Below are positions 1 to 8,007 of a stretch of 64,000 nt of DNA, in pieces. The notes below the pieces were generated by a model. That model was given only the letters and a program-made list of their open reading frames with translations. It was not told the origin of the DNA and did not search any database. This DNA comes from Halalkalicoccus subterraneus (GTDB lineage: Archaea > Halobacteriota > Halobacteria > Halobacteriales > Halalkalicoccaceae). A program made the position numbers and the translations under genes. Position 1 is the first letter of the stretch; each line of letters begins with the position of its first letter. The stretch lies in NCBI RefSeq assembly GCF_003697815.1, contig NZ_RDQG01000025.1, positions 58,704-122,703 of the forward strand, given 5' to 3'.

Positions 1-28
1 GGATCCGCACCTGGATCTCATCGAACCC

Positions 29-184
29 TCACTCGGCCTCGTCGGGATCGACGGCATACCCGCGCGCGAGGACGACCGTCTCGACGAGCCACCAGACCGC
101 AGAGAGCCCGTACAGCGCCAGCGCGATCCACAGCGAGAGGACGACCAACGCGAGGACCGGAGCCCCGAGGAAGAAATCAGTCAT
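29..184 (-). CDS. small membrane protein, 51 aa
   Basis: Unrecognised short protein. Residues 1-45 are almost entirely hydrophobic (two short or one long membrane segment, with LALYGLSAVWWLVE in the middle), followed by a short acidic tail ending DPDEAE. The ATG lies about 25 bases downstream of a TATA-like element in this orientation (about 208-216), as expected for a leaderless haloarchaeal mRNA. Codon use is haloarchaeal. It is divergent from the GH26-type gene. Function unknown; coding status is likely but rests on promoter position and composition only. Confidence 0.6.
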   Translation of the reverse strand: MTDFFLGAPVLALVVLSLWIALALYGLSAVWWLVETVVLARGYAVDPDEAE

Positions 185-316
185 TAACGTGACGTGTTAG
201 TTTCGATCTATATAAAAATTCGTGTGGGCTTCGAGGAGGATCGTCGCCCGGTGAACGGACCGACGGGGAGACACCCTTTTGAGGCGAGATCCCGTCGGGG
301 CGGACAACGTCGATCG

Positions 317-1411
317 ATGTGGAGTTCCCGGCGGCGCGCGCTTCGGACGATGGGGATCGTCGCAAGCAGCGGCCTCGCCGGCTGTCAGGGGTTCGGGCGG
401 GATCACAGGATGCTCGTCGGCGTCTTCCCCGGCGAAGGGGACCCCCAAGAGCAGATCCGCTCGCTCGGCCGTCACGAGGAGTGGCTCTCGATGCGGCCCC
501 CAGTCGTGACGCTGTTTACCGGGACGGACCTCACTGAGCGATGGACCCGCGAGCGGATCGAGCGGGCGATGACCGCCGTCTGGGAACGTGGACAGATCCC
601 CCTGCTCACGTGGGAGCCGTTCGTGTCGGACGGCCCAGAGGGTCCCCTCGAACGGCGAATCCACGAGGGACGCTACGACGGCCTGCTCGGAGAGTGGACG
701 GACCTGCTCGAGTCGTGGGTCTTTTCCGGCGACCAGCGGCGGCGCTTTTACTTCCGACCAGCCCACGAGATGAACGGCGACTGGTATCCGTGGGCGACCG
801 TCCACCCCGACGCCACTCCGGAAGACTACGTGCGGATGTGGCGGACGCTCCACGATCGGCTGGGCGAGACGGCCCTGAAGCCGACGCACGTTCAGTGGAT
901 CTGGTCGCCCAACTGGGAGGACGTCGGCGGCCACGCCGCCGAGGAGTACTACCCCGGCGACGAGTACGTCGACTGGCTCGGCGTCGACGGCTACAACTGG
1001 GGGGCCAGCCAGGAGTGGTCCACGTGGCGATCAGCCCGGGAGGTCTTCGAGCCGATGATCGACCGGTTGCGGGCGCTCGCCGGCAACGACGCCCCGCTTT
1101 CGATCCCCGAATACGGGAGTTCCTCGGCGGTCGAAGGCGGGTTCGACCCCGAGCGAAAGGACGAGTGGATCGCCGAGACGTTCGACTTCTTCGCCGACGC
1201 GGACGTCCGGATGGCGAACTGGTTCGACTTCGACAAGGAGACGGACTGGGCGGTGTTCGACGGCGTGCGCGGGACGGCGACCGTACGGATCGACGGCGAG
1301 GACCGGCCGACGTACGACGGCTACCGGAACGCAGTCACGGAGTCGATCGACACGACCGAGCCCGAGGACCCGCGGGTGCTCACCGACGACCAGTTCGCGG
1401 GTCGGCGGTAG
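317..1411 (+). CDS. GH26-type glycoside hydrolase (beta-mannanase-like) lipoprotein, 364 aa
   Basis: Predicted secreted, lipid-anchored glycoside hydrolase of clan A, most like family 26 (endo-beta-mannanase group). The N-terminus has a Tat-like RRRALR motif and an LAGC lipobox at residues 20-23. HEMNGDWYPW (from residue 150) carries the expected acid/base Glu151. WIWSPN and GVDGYNWG follow, and PEYG (264-267) carries the expected nucleophile Glu265. The frame stays open upstream to a GTG at 194, but that stretch contains a TATA element and lacks a signal peptide, so the ATG at 317 is chosen. It precedes the UDP-glucose dehydrogenase and may trim or remodel surface polysaccharide. The exact substrate cannot be told from sequence. 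Confidence 0.82.
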   Translation: MWSSRRRALRTMGIVASSGLAGCQGFGRDHRMLVGVFPGEGDPQEQIRSLGRHEEWLSMRPPVVTLFTGTDLTERWTRERIERAMTAVWERGQIPLLTWEPFVSDGPEGPLERRIHEGRYDGLLGEWTDLLESWVFSGDQRRRFYFRPAHEMNGDWYPWATVHPDATPEDYVRMWRTLHDRLGETALKPTHVQWIWSPNWEDVGGHAAEEYYPGDEYVDWLGVDGYNWGASQEWSTWRSAREVFEPMIDRLRALAGNDAPLSIPEYGSSSAVEGGFDPERKDEWIAETFDFFADADVRMANWFDFDKETDWAVFDGVRGTATVRIDGEDRPTYDGYRNAVTESIDTTEPEDPRVLTDDQFAGRR

Positions 1412-1488
1412 TCGGCATTCTCCTTCGAGGTGGTGATCTGAATGGCGTATCCAAATACTGATTACAATCAAGGAAGAGGACCATCACA

Positions 1489-2781
1489 ATGAACATCGCA
1501 GTCGTCGGCAGCGGCTACGTCGGGACGACGATCGCCGCCTGTTTCGCCGATCTGGGCCATCAGGTGACGGCGCTCGACATCGACGAGGAGGTCGTCGAGC
1601 GGCTCAACAGGGGGGAGGCACCGATACACGAACCGGGGCTGGAGGAACTCCTCGAGGAGTACGCCGGCAAACGTCTGCAAGCGACCACCGACTACGAAGC
1701 GATTCGGGAGTGTGACGTGATCTTCCTCGCGTTGCCGACGCCTTCTCGGGAGGACGGATCGATCGACGCTTCAATCATCGAAACGGGGGCGCGCTCGGTC
1801 GGAAAAGCGCTCGCGGGCGGCGATCGCGAACACCTCGTCGTCGTCAAGAGTACGGTCATTCCCGGAACCACGGAGGAAACGCTGATCCCGGCGATCGAGG
1901 ACGGCGCCGGCGAGGCCGTCGGCGAGCGGATCCGGATCGGGATGAACCCCGAGTTCCTCCGGGAGGGCTCGGCGGTGACGGACTTCCTCGAACCGGACAA
2001 GGTGGTGCTCGGCGCCGCCGACGAGTGGGGCCGCGAGCGGCTCTTCGAGGTGTTCGAGCCCCTGATCGAGCGGGCCGACCCGGCCGTCGTCGAGGCCACG
2101 ATCCGGGAGGCGGAGATGATCAAGTACGCGAACAACGCGTTTCTGGCCTCGAAGATCAGCCTGATCAACGAGATCGGGAACATCTGCAAGGAGTTCGGGA
2201 TCGACGCCTATCGGGTCGCCGACGCGATCGGGCTCGACGACCGAATCGGCGAGCAGTTCCTCCGCTCGGGCGTCGGCTGGGGTGGCTCGTGTTTCCCCAA
2301 GGACGTCGATGCCCTGCGCGCTGCGGCCCGGCAGGTCGGCTACGAGCCCGAACTGCTCGATTCAGTCGTCGCAGTCAACGACCACCAACCCGAGCGGATG
2401 CTCGAACTGCTCGATCGACACGTCGACGTCGAGGGCGCGCGGATCGCCGTCCTCGGGCTGGCGTTCAAACCCGGCACCGACGACATCCGCAACTCGCGGG
2501 CGATCCCCGTCATTGAAGGGCTGGCAGAACGCGGGGCCGAGGTCGTCGCCTACGACCCGGTCGCGACCGGGAACATGCGCGAACGGTTCCCCGAGGTCGA
2601 GTACGCCGACTCAGCCGCCGAGGCGCTGTCGGACGCCGACGGCACGCTCGTCGTGACCGACTGGGACGAGTTCGCCGCCCTCGAAGAGGCGTTCGAGACG
2701 ATGGCCACGCCGGTCGTCATCGACGGCCGGCGGATCGTCGAGCCGACCCCGGCGATCACCTACGAGGGGCTGACCTGGTAA
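1489..2781 (+). CDS. aglM: UDP-glucose 6-dehydrogenase (AglM-like), 430 aa
   Basis: UDP-glucose/GDP-mannose dehydrogenase family. These enzymes oxidise a nucleotide sugar twice with NAD to give the uronic acid; AglM of Haloferax supplies UDP-glucuronate for N-glycans. The N-terminal Rossmann motif GSGYVG (8-13) binds NAD. GGSCFPKD (about residues 265-272) holds the catalytic Cys, and FKPGTDDIRNS is the family motif of the C-terminal UDP-binding domain. Length is normal for the family. It lies 77 bases after the GH26-type gene. Substrate specificity for UDP-glucose rather than another nucleotide sugar is inferred from similarity to AglM. Confidence 0.85.
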   Translation: MNIAVVGSGYVGTTIAACFADLGHQVTALDIDEEVVERLNRGEAPIHEPGLEELLEEYAGKRLQATTDYEAIRECDVIFLALPTPSREDGSIDASIIETGARSVGKALAGGDREHLVVVKSTVIPGTTEETLIPAIEDGAGEAVGERIRIGMNPEFLREGSAVTDFLEPDKVVLGAADEWGRERLFEVFEPLIERADPAVVEATIREAEMIKYANNAFLASKISLINEIGNICKEFGIDAYRVADAIGLDDRIGEQFLRSGVGWGGSCFPKDVDALRAAARQVGYEPELLDSVVAVNDHQPERMLELLDRHVDVEGARIAVLGLAFKPGTDDIRNSRAIPVIEGLAERGAEVVAYDPVATGNMRERFPEVEYADSAAEALSDADGTLVVTDWDEFAALEEAFETMATPVVIDGRRIVEPTPAITYEGLTW

Positions 2782-2886
2782 GCGCCGGTAGAGAAATGTA
2801 ATTGGTTGTAAATTCTGAATGGAATATAAATAGCGGCGGGGTTCGCAAGTGAAGGGATCATAGGGATCGCGTTCATACTCGTAGGG

Positions 2887-3060
2887 GTGGGTCGAGAGTA
2901 CGTCTGCACGGAGTGTAAGTGGTCGGCGCGGGAAGGGACGATCGACTCGCGCTCGCCGATGGAACGGGCGATCGATCACCACATCGAATCCGACCACCAC
3001 GTCGAGCGGGTCGGGAACGTGGCCGACTTCCGCGTGCGGGGATCGAGGTTTCACAGGTAG
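2887..3060 (+). CDS. small zinc-finger-like protein, 57 aa
   Basis: Short ORF with a GTG start. It shows YVCTEC near the N-terminus (a CxxC pair) and two later histidine pairs (HH about 22 residues after the second Cys, then HH after IESD). This spacing is compatible with a single C2H2-like zinc site followed by a basic tail. No ATG is available upstream in frame. Codon use is haloarchaeal. Haloarchaea encode many proteins of this size with zinc-finger motifs. It sits between aglM and the Bat-type regulator on the same strand. Function unknown. Confidence 0.55.
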   Translation: MGREYVCTECKWSAREGTIDSRSPMERAIDHHIESDHHVERVGNVADFRVRGSRFHR

Positions 3061-3120
3061 GGACCACAGCGAACCCGCGCCAACGAGGTCTATATCCGTC
3101 TTCGGGTACAACCGGGGCCC

Positions 3121-3783
3121 ATGGCTACTATCGCCGAAATTCGTATCCCGGCAGACGAATTCGCACTGAGTTATACGCTCGATACGCTCGACGAGGTCAA
3201 CTTCGAGATCGAGCGGATCGTTGCCCACGATCCCGAGCACATCATGCCGTACGTCTGGTCGACGGGCGCGGATCCCGACACGCTCGAAGCGACGCTGGAG
3301 GACGATCCCAGCATCGACACGGTCGAGCAGATCGCCGACCTGGGCGAAGAAGCGCTCTACCAGATGGAGTGGATCGACTCCATCGAGACGCTGATCCACA
3401 TCCTCATCGAGGAGGAGGGGACGATCCTCGCGTCCGAGGGACGACAGGACGGCTGGTTCATACGGATCCTCTTTCCCGACCGGGATGCCCTCTCGCGGAC
3501 CTACGATTTCTGCGAGGAGAACGACCTCTCGATCGACATCCAGCGGATCTACAACGTCGACCGGGGCAAGCAGGGCCGGTTCGGGCTGACCGACGAGCAG
3601 GAGAACACGATCGCGGCGGCCTACGAGTACGGCTACTACGACGTCCCGCGGAACGTCTCGCTGTCGGACTTCGCGAGCGAACTCGACATCTCACATCAGG
3701 CACTCTCCGAACGGCTGCGTCGCGGGCATAAGACCCTGGTCGAGAACACAGTCATCGTCGGCCGGGGCGGCGAGGAGGGATGA
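3121..3783 (+). CDS. Bat-type transcriptional regulator with HTH_10 domain, 220 aa
   Basis: Member of the haloarchaeal bacterio-opsin activator family. Residues 1-150 form the Bat-type sensor region (family start MATIAEIRIPADEF, no GAF catalytic features). The C-terminal 60 residues (LTDEQENTIAAAYEYGYYDVPR... LSERLRRGHKTLV) are the HTH_10 DNA-binding domain. A TATA-like CTATATCC about 25 bases before the ATG supports this start as leaderless. It is monocistronic. The signal sensed is unknown; close relatives respond to diverse metabolic cues. Confidence 0.85.
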   Translation: MATIAEIRIPADEFALSYTLDTLDEVNFEIERIVAHDPEHIMPYVWSTGADPDTLEATLEDDPSIDTVEQIADLGEEALYQMEWIDSIETLIHILIEEEGTILASEGRQDGWFIRILFPDRDALSRTYDFCEENDLSIDIQRIYNVDRGKQGRFGLTDEQENTIAAAYEYGYYDVPRNVSLSDFASELDISHQALSERLRRGHKTLVENTVIVGRGGEEG

Positions 3784-3993
3784 GGACCGTCCGGATGGTG
3801 ATCGACCGAACGGGCAAACGGCCATTTAAGTGGTTCTCGCGATAAGGAGTAGATACGACGGGAAGCCCGGTTCTGCCGACGGTGTCACAGCGTTCAGCCG
3901 TGGCTCTCGCCCTCGAATCCGGGATCGACTTCGTCCAGTCGCCGTGACAGGTGGTCGAGGGATTGAACTACGGTCGGCTCCAACGGGACGGCA

Positions 3994-4755
3994 ATGGGCT
4001 CCGACGCCGACCCCGAACCCGAACCGTCCGCGGAACACGGGTGGGAAAGCGGGTTCGACGGCGCGGAGTGGATCGATACCCGGTCGGGATCGGGATCGTT
4101 GACGCGCGCGGAAGCACAGCGGGACGGACTCGTCCGCCGCTGGGACGTCCTGACGCCGAGCGCGACGATCATCGGGCGCGCCGACTCGCCCGAAAACGAC
4201 CTCTCGGAGAACGTCCGGCGACTCCACGACGAACAACACCCGGCGACGAAGGGCCATAGCACCCGCACGCACTACCTCGACCGACTGCGAACGACCCATG
4301 CACTCTGTAACGCGCTCGATCTCACGCCCTGGCAGCGCGACCGTGCCCTCGGCGTGATGGAGGACCTCGACCTCACCGCCTTCGGGAGCCAGCGGGCGAT
4401 CCCGAAGGTCGCGCTCGTGGTGATCCGCCATATCGTCGACGTCGAACGCCGGAGCTACCTCGGGCTGGACGACCTCGACGCGAGGGCGATCACCGAATCG
4501 CGCCTCGAGGAGCTGTTCGGCCAGTACAAGGCAAACGACATCACTGACGAGCCGGCGTTCCGCCGACTCGCGGCCCAGCACGACCTCGATACGACGAGCC
4601 TCAACCGGCTCAGGCGCACGTTGAAGACGCAACTCGGGGAAGGGATCGGCGCGACTCCCTACGGCCGCAACCCGCATCGAGATCCCAACCTGCCGAGCGT
4701 GCGGGACGCGAACGAGACGCCGGACGAACCCAACGAACGAAACCCAAACGAGTAG
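3994..4755 (+). CDS. rpoeps: haloarchaeal DNA-directed RNA polymerase epsilon subunit, 253 aa
   Basis: The central segment (TPSATIIGRADSPEN, RLHDEQHPATKGHSTRTHYLDR, ALDLTPWQRDRALGVMEDLDLTAFGSQRAIPKVALV) matches the haloarchaeal protein annotated as RNA polymerase subunit epsilon. It resembles a cyclin/TFB-like helical repeat (pattern IRHIVD... SYLGLDDL). The termini are low-complexity and acidic, ending in Asn/Pro/Glu-rich residues. The name comes from recall of this family, not from a catalytic motif. Whether the protein is a stoichiometric polymerase subunit is uncertain in the family as a whole. Confidence 0.72.
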   Translation: MGSDADPEPEPSAEHGWESGFDGAEWIDTRSGSGSLTRAEAQRDGLVRRWDVLTPSATIIGRADSPENDLSENVRRLHDEQHPATKGHSTRTHYLDRLRTTHALCNALDLTPWQRDRALGVMEDLDLTAFGSQRAIPKVALVVIRHIVDVERRSYLGLDDLDARAITESRLEELFGQYKANDITDEPAFRRLAAQHDLDTTSLNRLRRTLKTQLGEGIGATPYGRNPHRDPNLPSVRDANETPDEPNERNPNE

Positions 4756-5166
4756 CGCCCGTCAAACGAACGGCATTCGGCGACCCGGTGCGGTGTTGCA
4801 GACCGCTCCAATGGCAGGGGAACCGTTCAAGCGCGAACGGGATCGAATTCGTCCGTCATCCCTCGAAATCGTCTTCAACGGCGTTAGATGCGTCGGCCCA
4901 GCGACCCCGCTCATCGCGAAGTGAGAAACGTGTGATGGCCGCGGCGGGCCAGGACGGACAGTCCGGGCTCGCCACGGCCATAAAGTGGGAGCGGGCCGTT
5001 CGGTGGGTGGTTCGGACCCGAACGGCCTGAGCCATGGAAGTTGACAACCACAATACCCTCATACTGTACCACCCGGAGGGTACCGTAACCGACGGAGCGT
5101 TGTTGTATAGTTATTGATGCGTTAACCGATTTCGGATCGGGTCACGGGTGGAGTGAGGGAATCGCA
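4756..5166. other. 411-base interval with at most one weak gene candidate
   Basis: Between the epsilon gene and the membrane-protein pair. Apart from the weak minus-strand candidate at 4856-5035 I see no convincing gene, tRNA or repeat. The right end is AT-richer (about 5100-5125, around TTGTATAGTTATTGATGCGTTAAC). Confidence 0.5.
4856..5035 (-). CDS. possible small protein, 59 aa
   Basis: Weak candidate. From the ATG at 5035 it reads MAQAVRVRTTHRTARSHF, then a Cys/Pro/Trp patch (DCPSWPAAAI), then an acidic tail (RWADASNAVEDDFEG). The second half reads like haloarchaeal protein and G/C is favoured at third positions, though less than in neighbouring genes. No family is recognised and no clear promoter is seen. 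It may instead be non-coding. Confidence 0.3.
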   Translation of the reverse strand: MAQAVRVRTTHRTARSHFMAVASPDCPSWPAAAITRFSLRDERGRWADASNAVEDDFEG

Positions 5167-5652
5167 TCACCCCGATCGCTCGTCGAGCAGCCGAACGATC
5201 CCCGCGACAGCGCCCGCAACGAGTGCCGGCCAGCGGTCGGTACTCAGGTAGAGGCTCGGCGTCGGCGGCGCGTACTGGGTCAGCGGCCAGAGGATCGAAT
5301 ACGAGTGCCCCGAGAGGCTGACGAGAAAGAGGTCGATAGCGTGGTGGGTCGCCACCCCCAGAGCCAGCACCGAGAACACCCGGGTGCGATAGCGCGGGGC
5401 GACCAGCAGCGAGCCGATCGCGACGGCGAGGAGCGAACCGCTGAGAAAGTGCAGCGGGCTCCACGAGAAGGGGATTCCGAGAAGGGCTTCGACGGTGTGT
5501 TCGCTGATGAGGAGCTCGAACCGGTTGAGATCGGGGACGAACGATCCGATCATGGCGAGCGTCTTGTACTGTGGCGTGATCCACGACCAGCGCCACGAGA
5601 GCAGCGTCGCGAGCGCGTAGGCGATCAGTACGTGGGAGAGCCACTCGGCCAT
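5167..5652 (-). CDS. membrane-bound metal-dependent hydrolase-like protein, 161 aa
   Basis: Polytopic membrane protein of the DUF457/YdjM type. It has about four hydrophobic segments and the conserved polar residues SHVLIAY near the N-terminus, FVPDLNRFE (putative metal-binding Asp), WSPLHFLSG and ATHHAIDLF (His-His-Asp). The ATG at 5652 shares its A with the TGA of the upstream gene (TGATG), so the two are translationally coupled. No enzymatic activity is established for this group; the name follows the family annotation. Confidence 0.65.
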   Translation of the reverse strand: MAEWLSHVLIAYALATLLSWRWSWITPQYKTLAMIGSFVPDLNRFELLISEHTVEALLGIPFSWSPLHFLSGSLLAVAIGSLLVAPRYRTRVFSVLALGVATHHAIDLFLVSLSGHSYSILWPLTQYAPPTPSLYLSTDRWPALVAGAVAGIVRLLDERSG

Positions 5653-6152
5653 CAGTTCCACCCCCGAAGTCCCAGCGGAGTTTTCCGCTGGACGAACGCC
5701 CACTCGTCGGTGTCGATGCGCCAGCCACGGATGAAGCGGACGAGCGTCCACGTACCGCCGAGCAACGAGACGACGTACATGTAGCTCGATTCCCAGGGTT
5801 CACGAACCAGCGTCCGCTGGGCGGCGATCGACGTATCGGACTCGACGGTACCGAAAACCCGCAACTCTTCACCCTCGGCGACCGGCTCGTTGACGTTCGT
5901 GACCCGGAGTTCGAGCGGGTCACCGGTCGGGTTCTCGACGGCGATCACGACGGGATCGACGGCGACGACCGCGCCGGAGAGTTCGACCTGCTGGCCAATG
6001 GCATCGTCCGGGTCCTCGATCAGGAGCCGTTCGTTCGGGTAGTCGTTTCGCGTCGGGTCGGCCGTCGTCGCACCGTAACCGACGAAGAGGGCTCCGAGCA
6101 CACAACAGAGGGTGATCACGGCGAGCACCCGTGCGGGCGGCGAATCGAGCAT
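5652..6152 (-). CDS. membrane-anchored OB-fold-like protein, 166 aa
   Basis: Unrecognised in detail. An N-terminal signal-anchor (VLAVITLCCVLGALFVGYGA) is followed by a beta-rich domain, IGQQVELSGAVVAVDPVVIAVEN... VTNVNEPVAEGEELRVFGTV. This reads like a small OB-fold such as those in DUF4131/bOB-like or tRNA_anti-like modules. A second hydrophobic stretch (MYVVSLLGGTWTLV) and a short Trp-rich tail follow. The ATG at 6152 is chosen because the longer frame lacks a plausible N-terminus. It is coupled to the downstream hydrolase-like gene by a one-base overlap. Haloarchaea often pair these two genes. Confidence 0.6.
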   Translation of the reverse strand: MLDSPPARVLAVITLCCVLGALFVGYGATTADPTRNDYPNERLLIEDPDDAIGQQVELSGAVVAVDPVVIAVENPTGDPLELRVTNVNEPVAEGEELRVFGTVESDTSIAAQRTLVREPWESSYMYVVSLLGGTWTLVRFIRGWRIDTDEWAFVQRKTPLGLRGWN

Positions 6153-6610
6153 CAGTACAGTCGAATCCGGCCGGACGGGAGAACGTTCCGCTTGGCCCGA
6201 AGCGCGTTCCCGTCGCGCTGGTAGACGAATGGTGGTATGACTACCATACGCGAAATTCAACGAGCGCCTTTCCTGCAGTGAACGTCTCCATCCCGATGTT
6301 CGGAATTGGATATATATCAGAGCATATTGTATTAATTTCAACCACACGAAGACGATCTACATCAACATGGGACTCGTGACGGTGCTGTACACGCTAAGAC
6401 AGGGACGCCGTACCCACGCGACGACCAGCCCGAGCGTGCCGACGGCAGTTATCTCGACGACGAGTACCCGGGTCAGTTCGAGTTCACCGATGCCGATCCC
6501 GGAGTCGACGGTGTCGACGCGGTTCGTGGTTGGCCGTGCGTCCGACCGGTGTTAGACCCCTAGGCACTCGATTCACGGGCGAAACGCCGACGGAATCGAG
6601 AGACGGGAGG
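6153..6610. other. 458-base interval without an intact gene
   Basis: Contains an AT-rich stretch with a TATA-like GATATATATC at about 6308-6318 and, to its right, the gene-like but start-less reading frame described separately (6336-6563). No other ORF, RNA or repeat is evident. Confidence 0.6.
6336..6563 (+). pseudogene. probable gene remnant (start-less coding-like frame)
   Basis: An open frame bounded by TAA (6333-6335) and TAG (6561-6563) reads as typical acidic haloarchaeal protein in its second half: KTGTPYPRDDQPERADG, then LDDEYPGQFEFTDADPGVDG and VRGWPCVRPVLDP. Codons there are G/C-ending. No ATG or GTG lies in frame. An ATG at 6367 in a different frame, downstream of a TATA-like element, reads MGLVTVLYTLR, so a single-base frameshift near 6395-6405 would join a start to the coding-like frame. 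I do not recognise the family. It could be a decayed gene or a sequencing frameshift. Confidence 0.4.
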
Positions 6611-7819
6611 TCACTCCTCGTGGGGCAGGCGAAGCGTGAGCAGCGTGATGAGGGCAACGAGCCCCGCGAGGACGGCGTAACCCTCGTCGAAGTATCCTCG
6701 CTGGGCCACGGCGCCGAACAGCACCGGCCCCATCGCCCCCATCATCGAGGCGAACGACCGAACCGCGCCGAGTCCGGTGCCCTGGATCTCCTCGGGGATC
6801 GTATCCGAGAGGTACGACTGGGTGATCGCCCCCGAGCCGAGCATCGTACTGACGAGTACGGTGACGACGACCAGCGAAGCGATGCTCTCGACGACCGGCA
6901 GCAGCGAGAACCCGACGATCGCCCCGGCGAGGACGACCGGCAGCGAGCGGCGGATCCCGATCCGATCGTAGGCCGTGCCGGCCGCGGGTTTGGCGACGAT
7001 CCCGACCGCGAAAAACAGACCGAACAGCGTGCTCGAAACCGCCGGAGAGAGCCCCTTCTCCTGGATCAAATAGGTGGGATAGAACGCCGAGAACGTCTGG
7101 AGGATCCCGATATAGAGAAAGAGGATCACGGCCATGAACAGCAGTGTTGGGTCGCGAAGCTCCGCGAGCACGCTCCGCGCGCCGGCGATCGAGAACCCGC
7201 CGTTTTCCTCGGTCGCGCCGTCCGCGGCCGCCGGCAGGGTCAGCCAGATGGTAACGCCGACCGCCACCAGAACGGGAATGACCAACCCGAGGCCGACCTG
7301 CCAAGTCAGCACGCCCGCGATCGCGCCGGCGACCGGCGGGAGGACCGTCTGGCCGGTGTCGCCCGCCGCCATCGTGATGCCCAGTGCCCGCCCGATCCGC
7401 TTTGGATACAGCTCCGAGAGGGCGGTGATCCGGGCGACGGGGTACAGCGACAGCCCCAGCCCGAACAGCCCGGTCGCGGCGAACAGCGCGACCGCCGTGG
7501 GGGCGAGGACGACCAGGAGCAGGCCGGTCGTGGCGATTCCCACGCTCGCGGTCATCACCGCCCGCTCGCCGCGCCGGTCGGCCAACACGCCCCCGGGAAC
7601 CTGGCCGATCGCGTAGCCGAGCCAGATGAGCGTCACCAGAAAGCCGGCGGTGGTGAGCGTCAGGTCGAAGTCCGCGCTGAGCGACGGGAGCAACACCGGG
7701 AAGATCATCCGCGTGCCGTTGAGCAGTCCCCACCCGAGCGCGATTACGATCAGCAGCTTGCCCCTGCCGCCCGCCCAGAGCCCGCTTGCCTCCCGCCGGA
7801 GGGATGCCAGTCGATCCAT
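6611..7819 (-). CDS. MFS transporter, 402 aa
   Basis: Major facilitator superfamily membrane transporter with about 12 hydrophobic segments. The loop motif GVLADRRGER (the MFS signature after helix 2) and the mid-protein motif ELYPKRIGRALG are visible. Length is normal. The start at 7819 is about 33 bases from a TATA-like GGTTATTCC. It is divergent from the siderophore-binding operon and shares its intergenic region, which holds two iron-box palindromes. A role in siderophore or metal efflux is therefore possible but not shown; the substrate is unknown. Confidence 0.8.
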   Translation of the reverse strand: MDRLASLRREASGLWAGGRGKLLIVIALGWGLLNGTRMIFPVLLPSLSADFDLTLTTAGFLVTLIWLGYAIGQVPGGVLADRRGERAVMTASVGIATTGLLLVVLAPTAVALFAATGLFGLGLSLYPVARITALSELYPKRIGRALGITMAAGDTGQTVLPPVAGAIAGVLTWQVGLGLVIPVLVAVGVTIWLTLPAAADGATEENGGFSIAGARSVLAELRDPTLLFMAVILFLYIGILQTFSAFYPTYLIQEKGLSPAVSSTLFGLFFAVGIVAKPAAGTAYDRIGIRRSLPVVLAGAIVGFSLLPVVESIASLVVVTVLVSTMLGSGAITQSYLSDTIPEEIQGTGLGAVRSFASMMGAMGPVLFGAVAQRGYFDEGYAVLAGLVALITLLTLRLPHEE

Positions 7820-7953
7820 CGCGAGTCCCTAGGCGGGAGTCGAGTCGGGGGGAATAACCCTTTCCTGTCCACCCTCGTCTGCCGGTTTCTCAGCCCAGAT
7901 ACCGCCATCCAGGGCGTCCCATAGCGGTACGGCTTCCCACCCCTCTCCCTTGT

Positions 7954-7967
7954 TTAGGTCTGCCTAA
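7954..7967. promoter_or_regulatory. candidate iron operator TTAGG-TCTG-CCTAA
   Basis: Perfect 5-base inverted repeat with a 4-base spacer. It lies upstream of the TATA box of the siderophore-binding operon, with its centre 36 bases from a second copy. Half-site TTAGG and symmetry resemble DtxR/IdeR-family operators. It could also affect the divergent MFS gene. Confidence 0.6.
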
Positions 7968-7979
7968 TAATCGAAACGA

Positions 7980-8004
7980 CTTTATATATTTAGGCAAGCC
8001 TAAA
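7980..8004 (+). promoter_or_regulatory. promoter with iron operator over the transcription start region
   Basis: TATA element TTTATATA (about 7981-7988), followed at 7989-8004 by the inverted repeat TTTAGG-CAAG-CCTAAA, which ends three bases before the ATG at 8008. The TATA-to-ATG distance implies a leaderless transcript, so a bound repressor would cover the transcription start. This is the best match of the six related sites. Confidence 0.7.
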
Positions 8005-8007
8005 TCC

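Noticed and set aside
5034..5117. 27-codon frame beginning MEVDNHNTLILYHPEG
   Set aside because: Too short and no homologous pattern or promoter; ordinary chance frame in an AT-richer stretch.
6546..6565. TTAGACCCCTAGG as an iron box
   Set aside because: Half-sites do not match (TTAGA/CTAGG) and it lies at the end of the gene remnant, not in a promoter.
6530..7924. 464-codon plus-strand frame across the MFS gene
   Set aside because: Gln/Arg/Glu-rich, no domain, lies antisense to a convincing 12-helix MFS protein.
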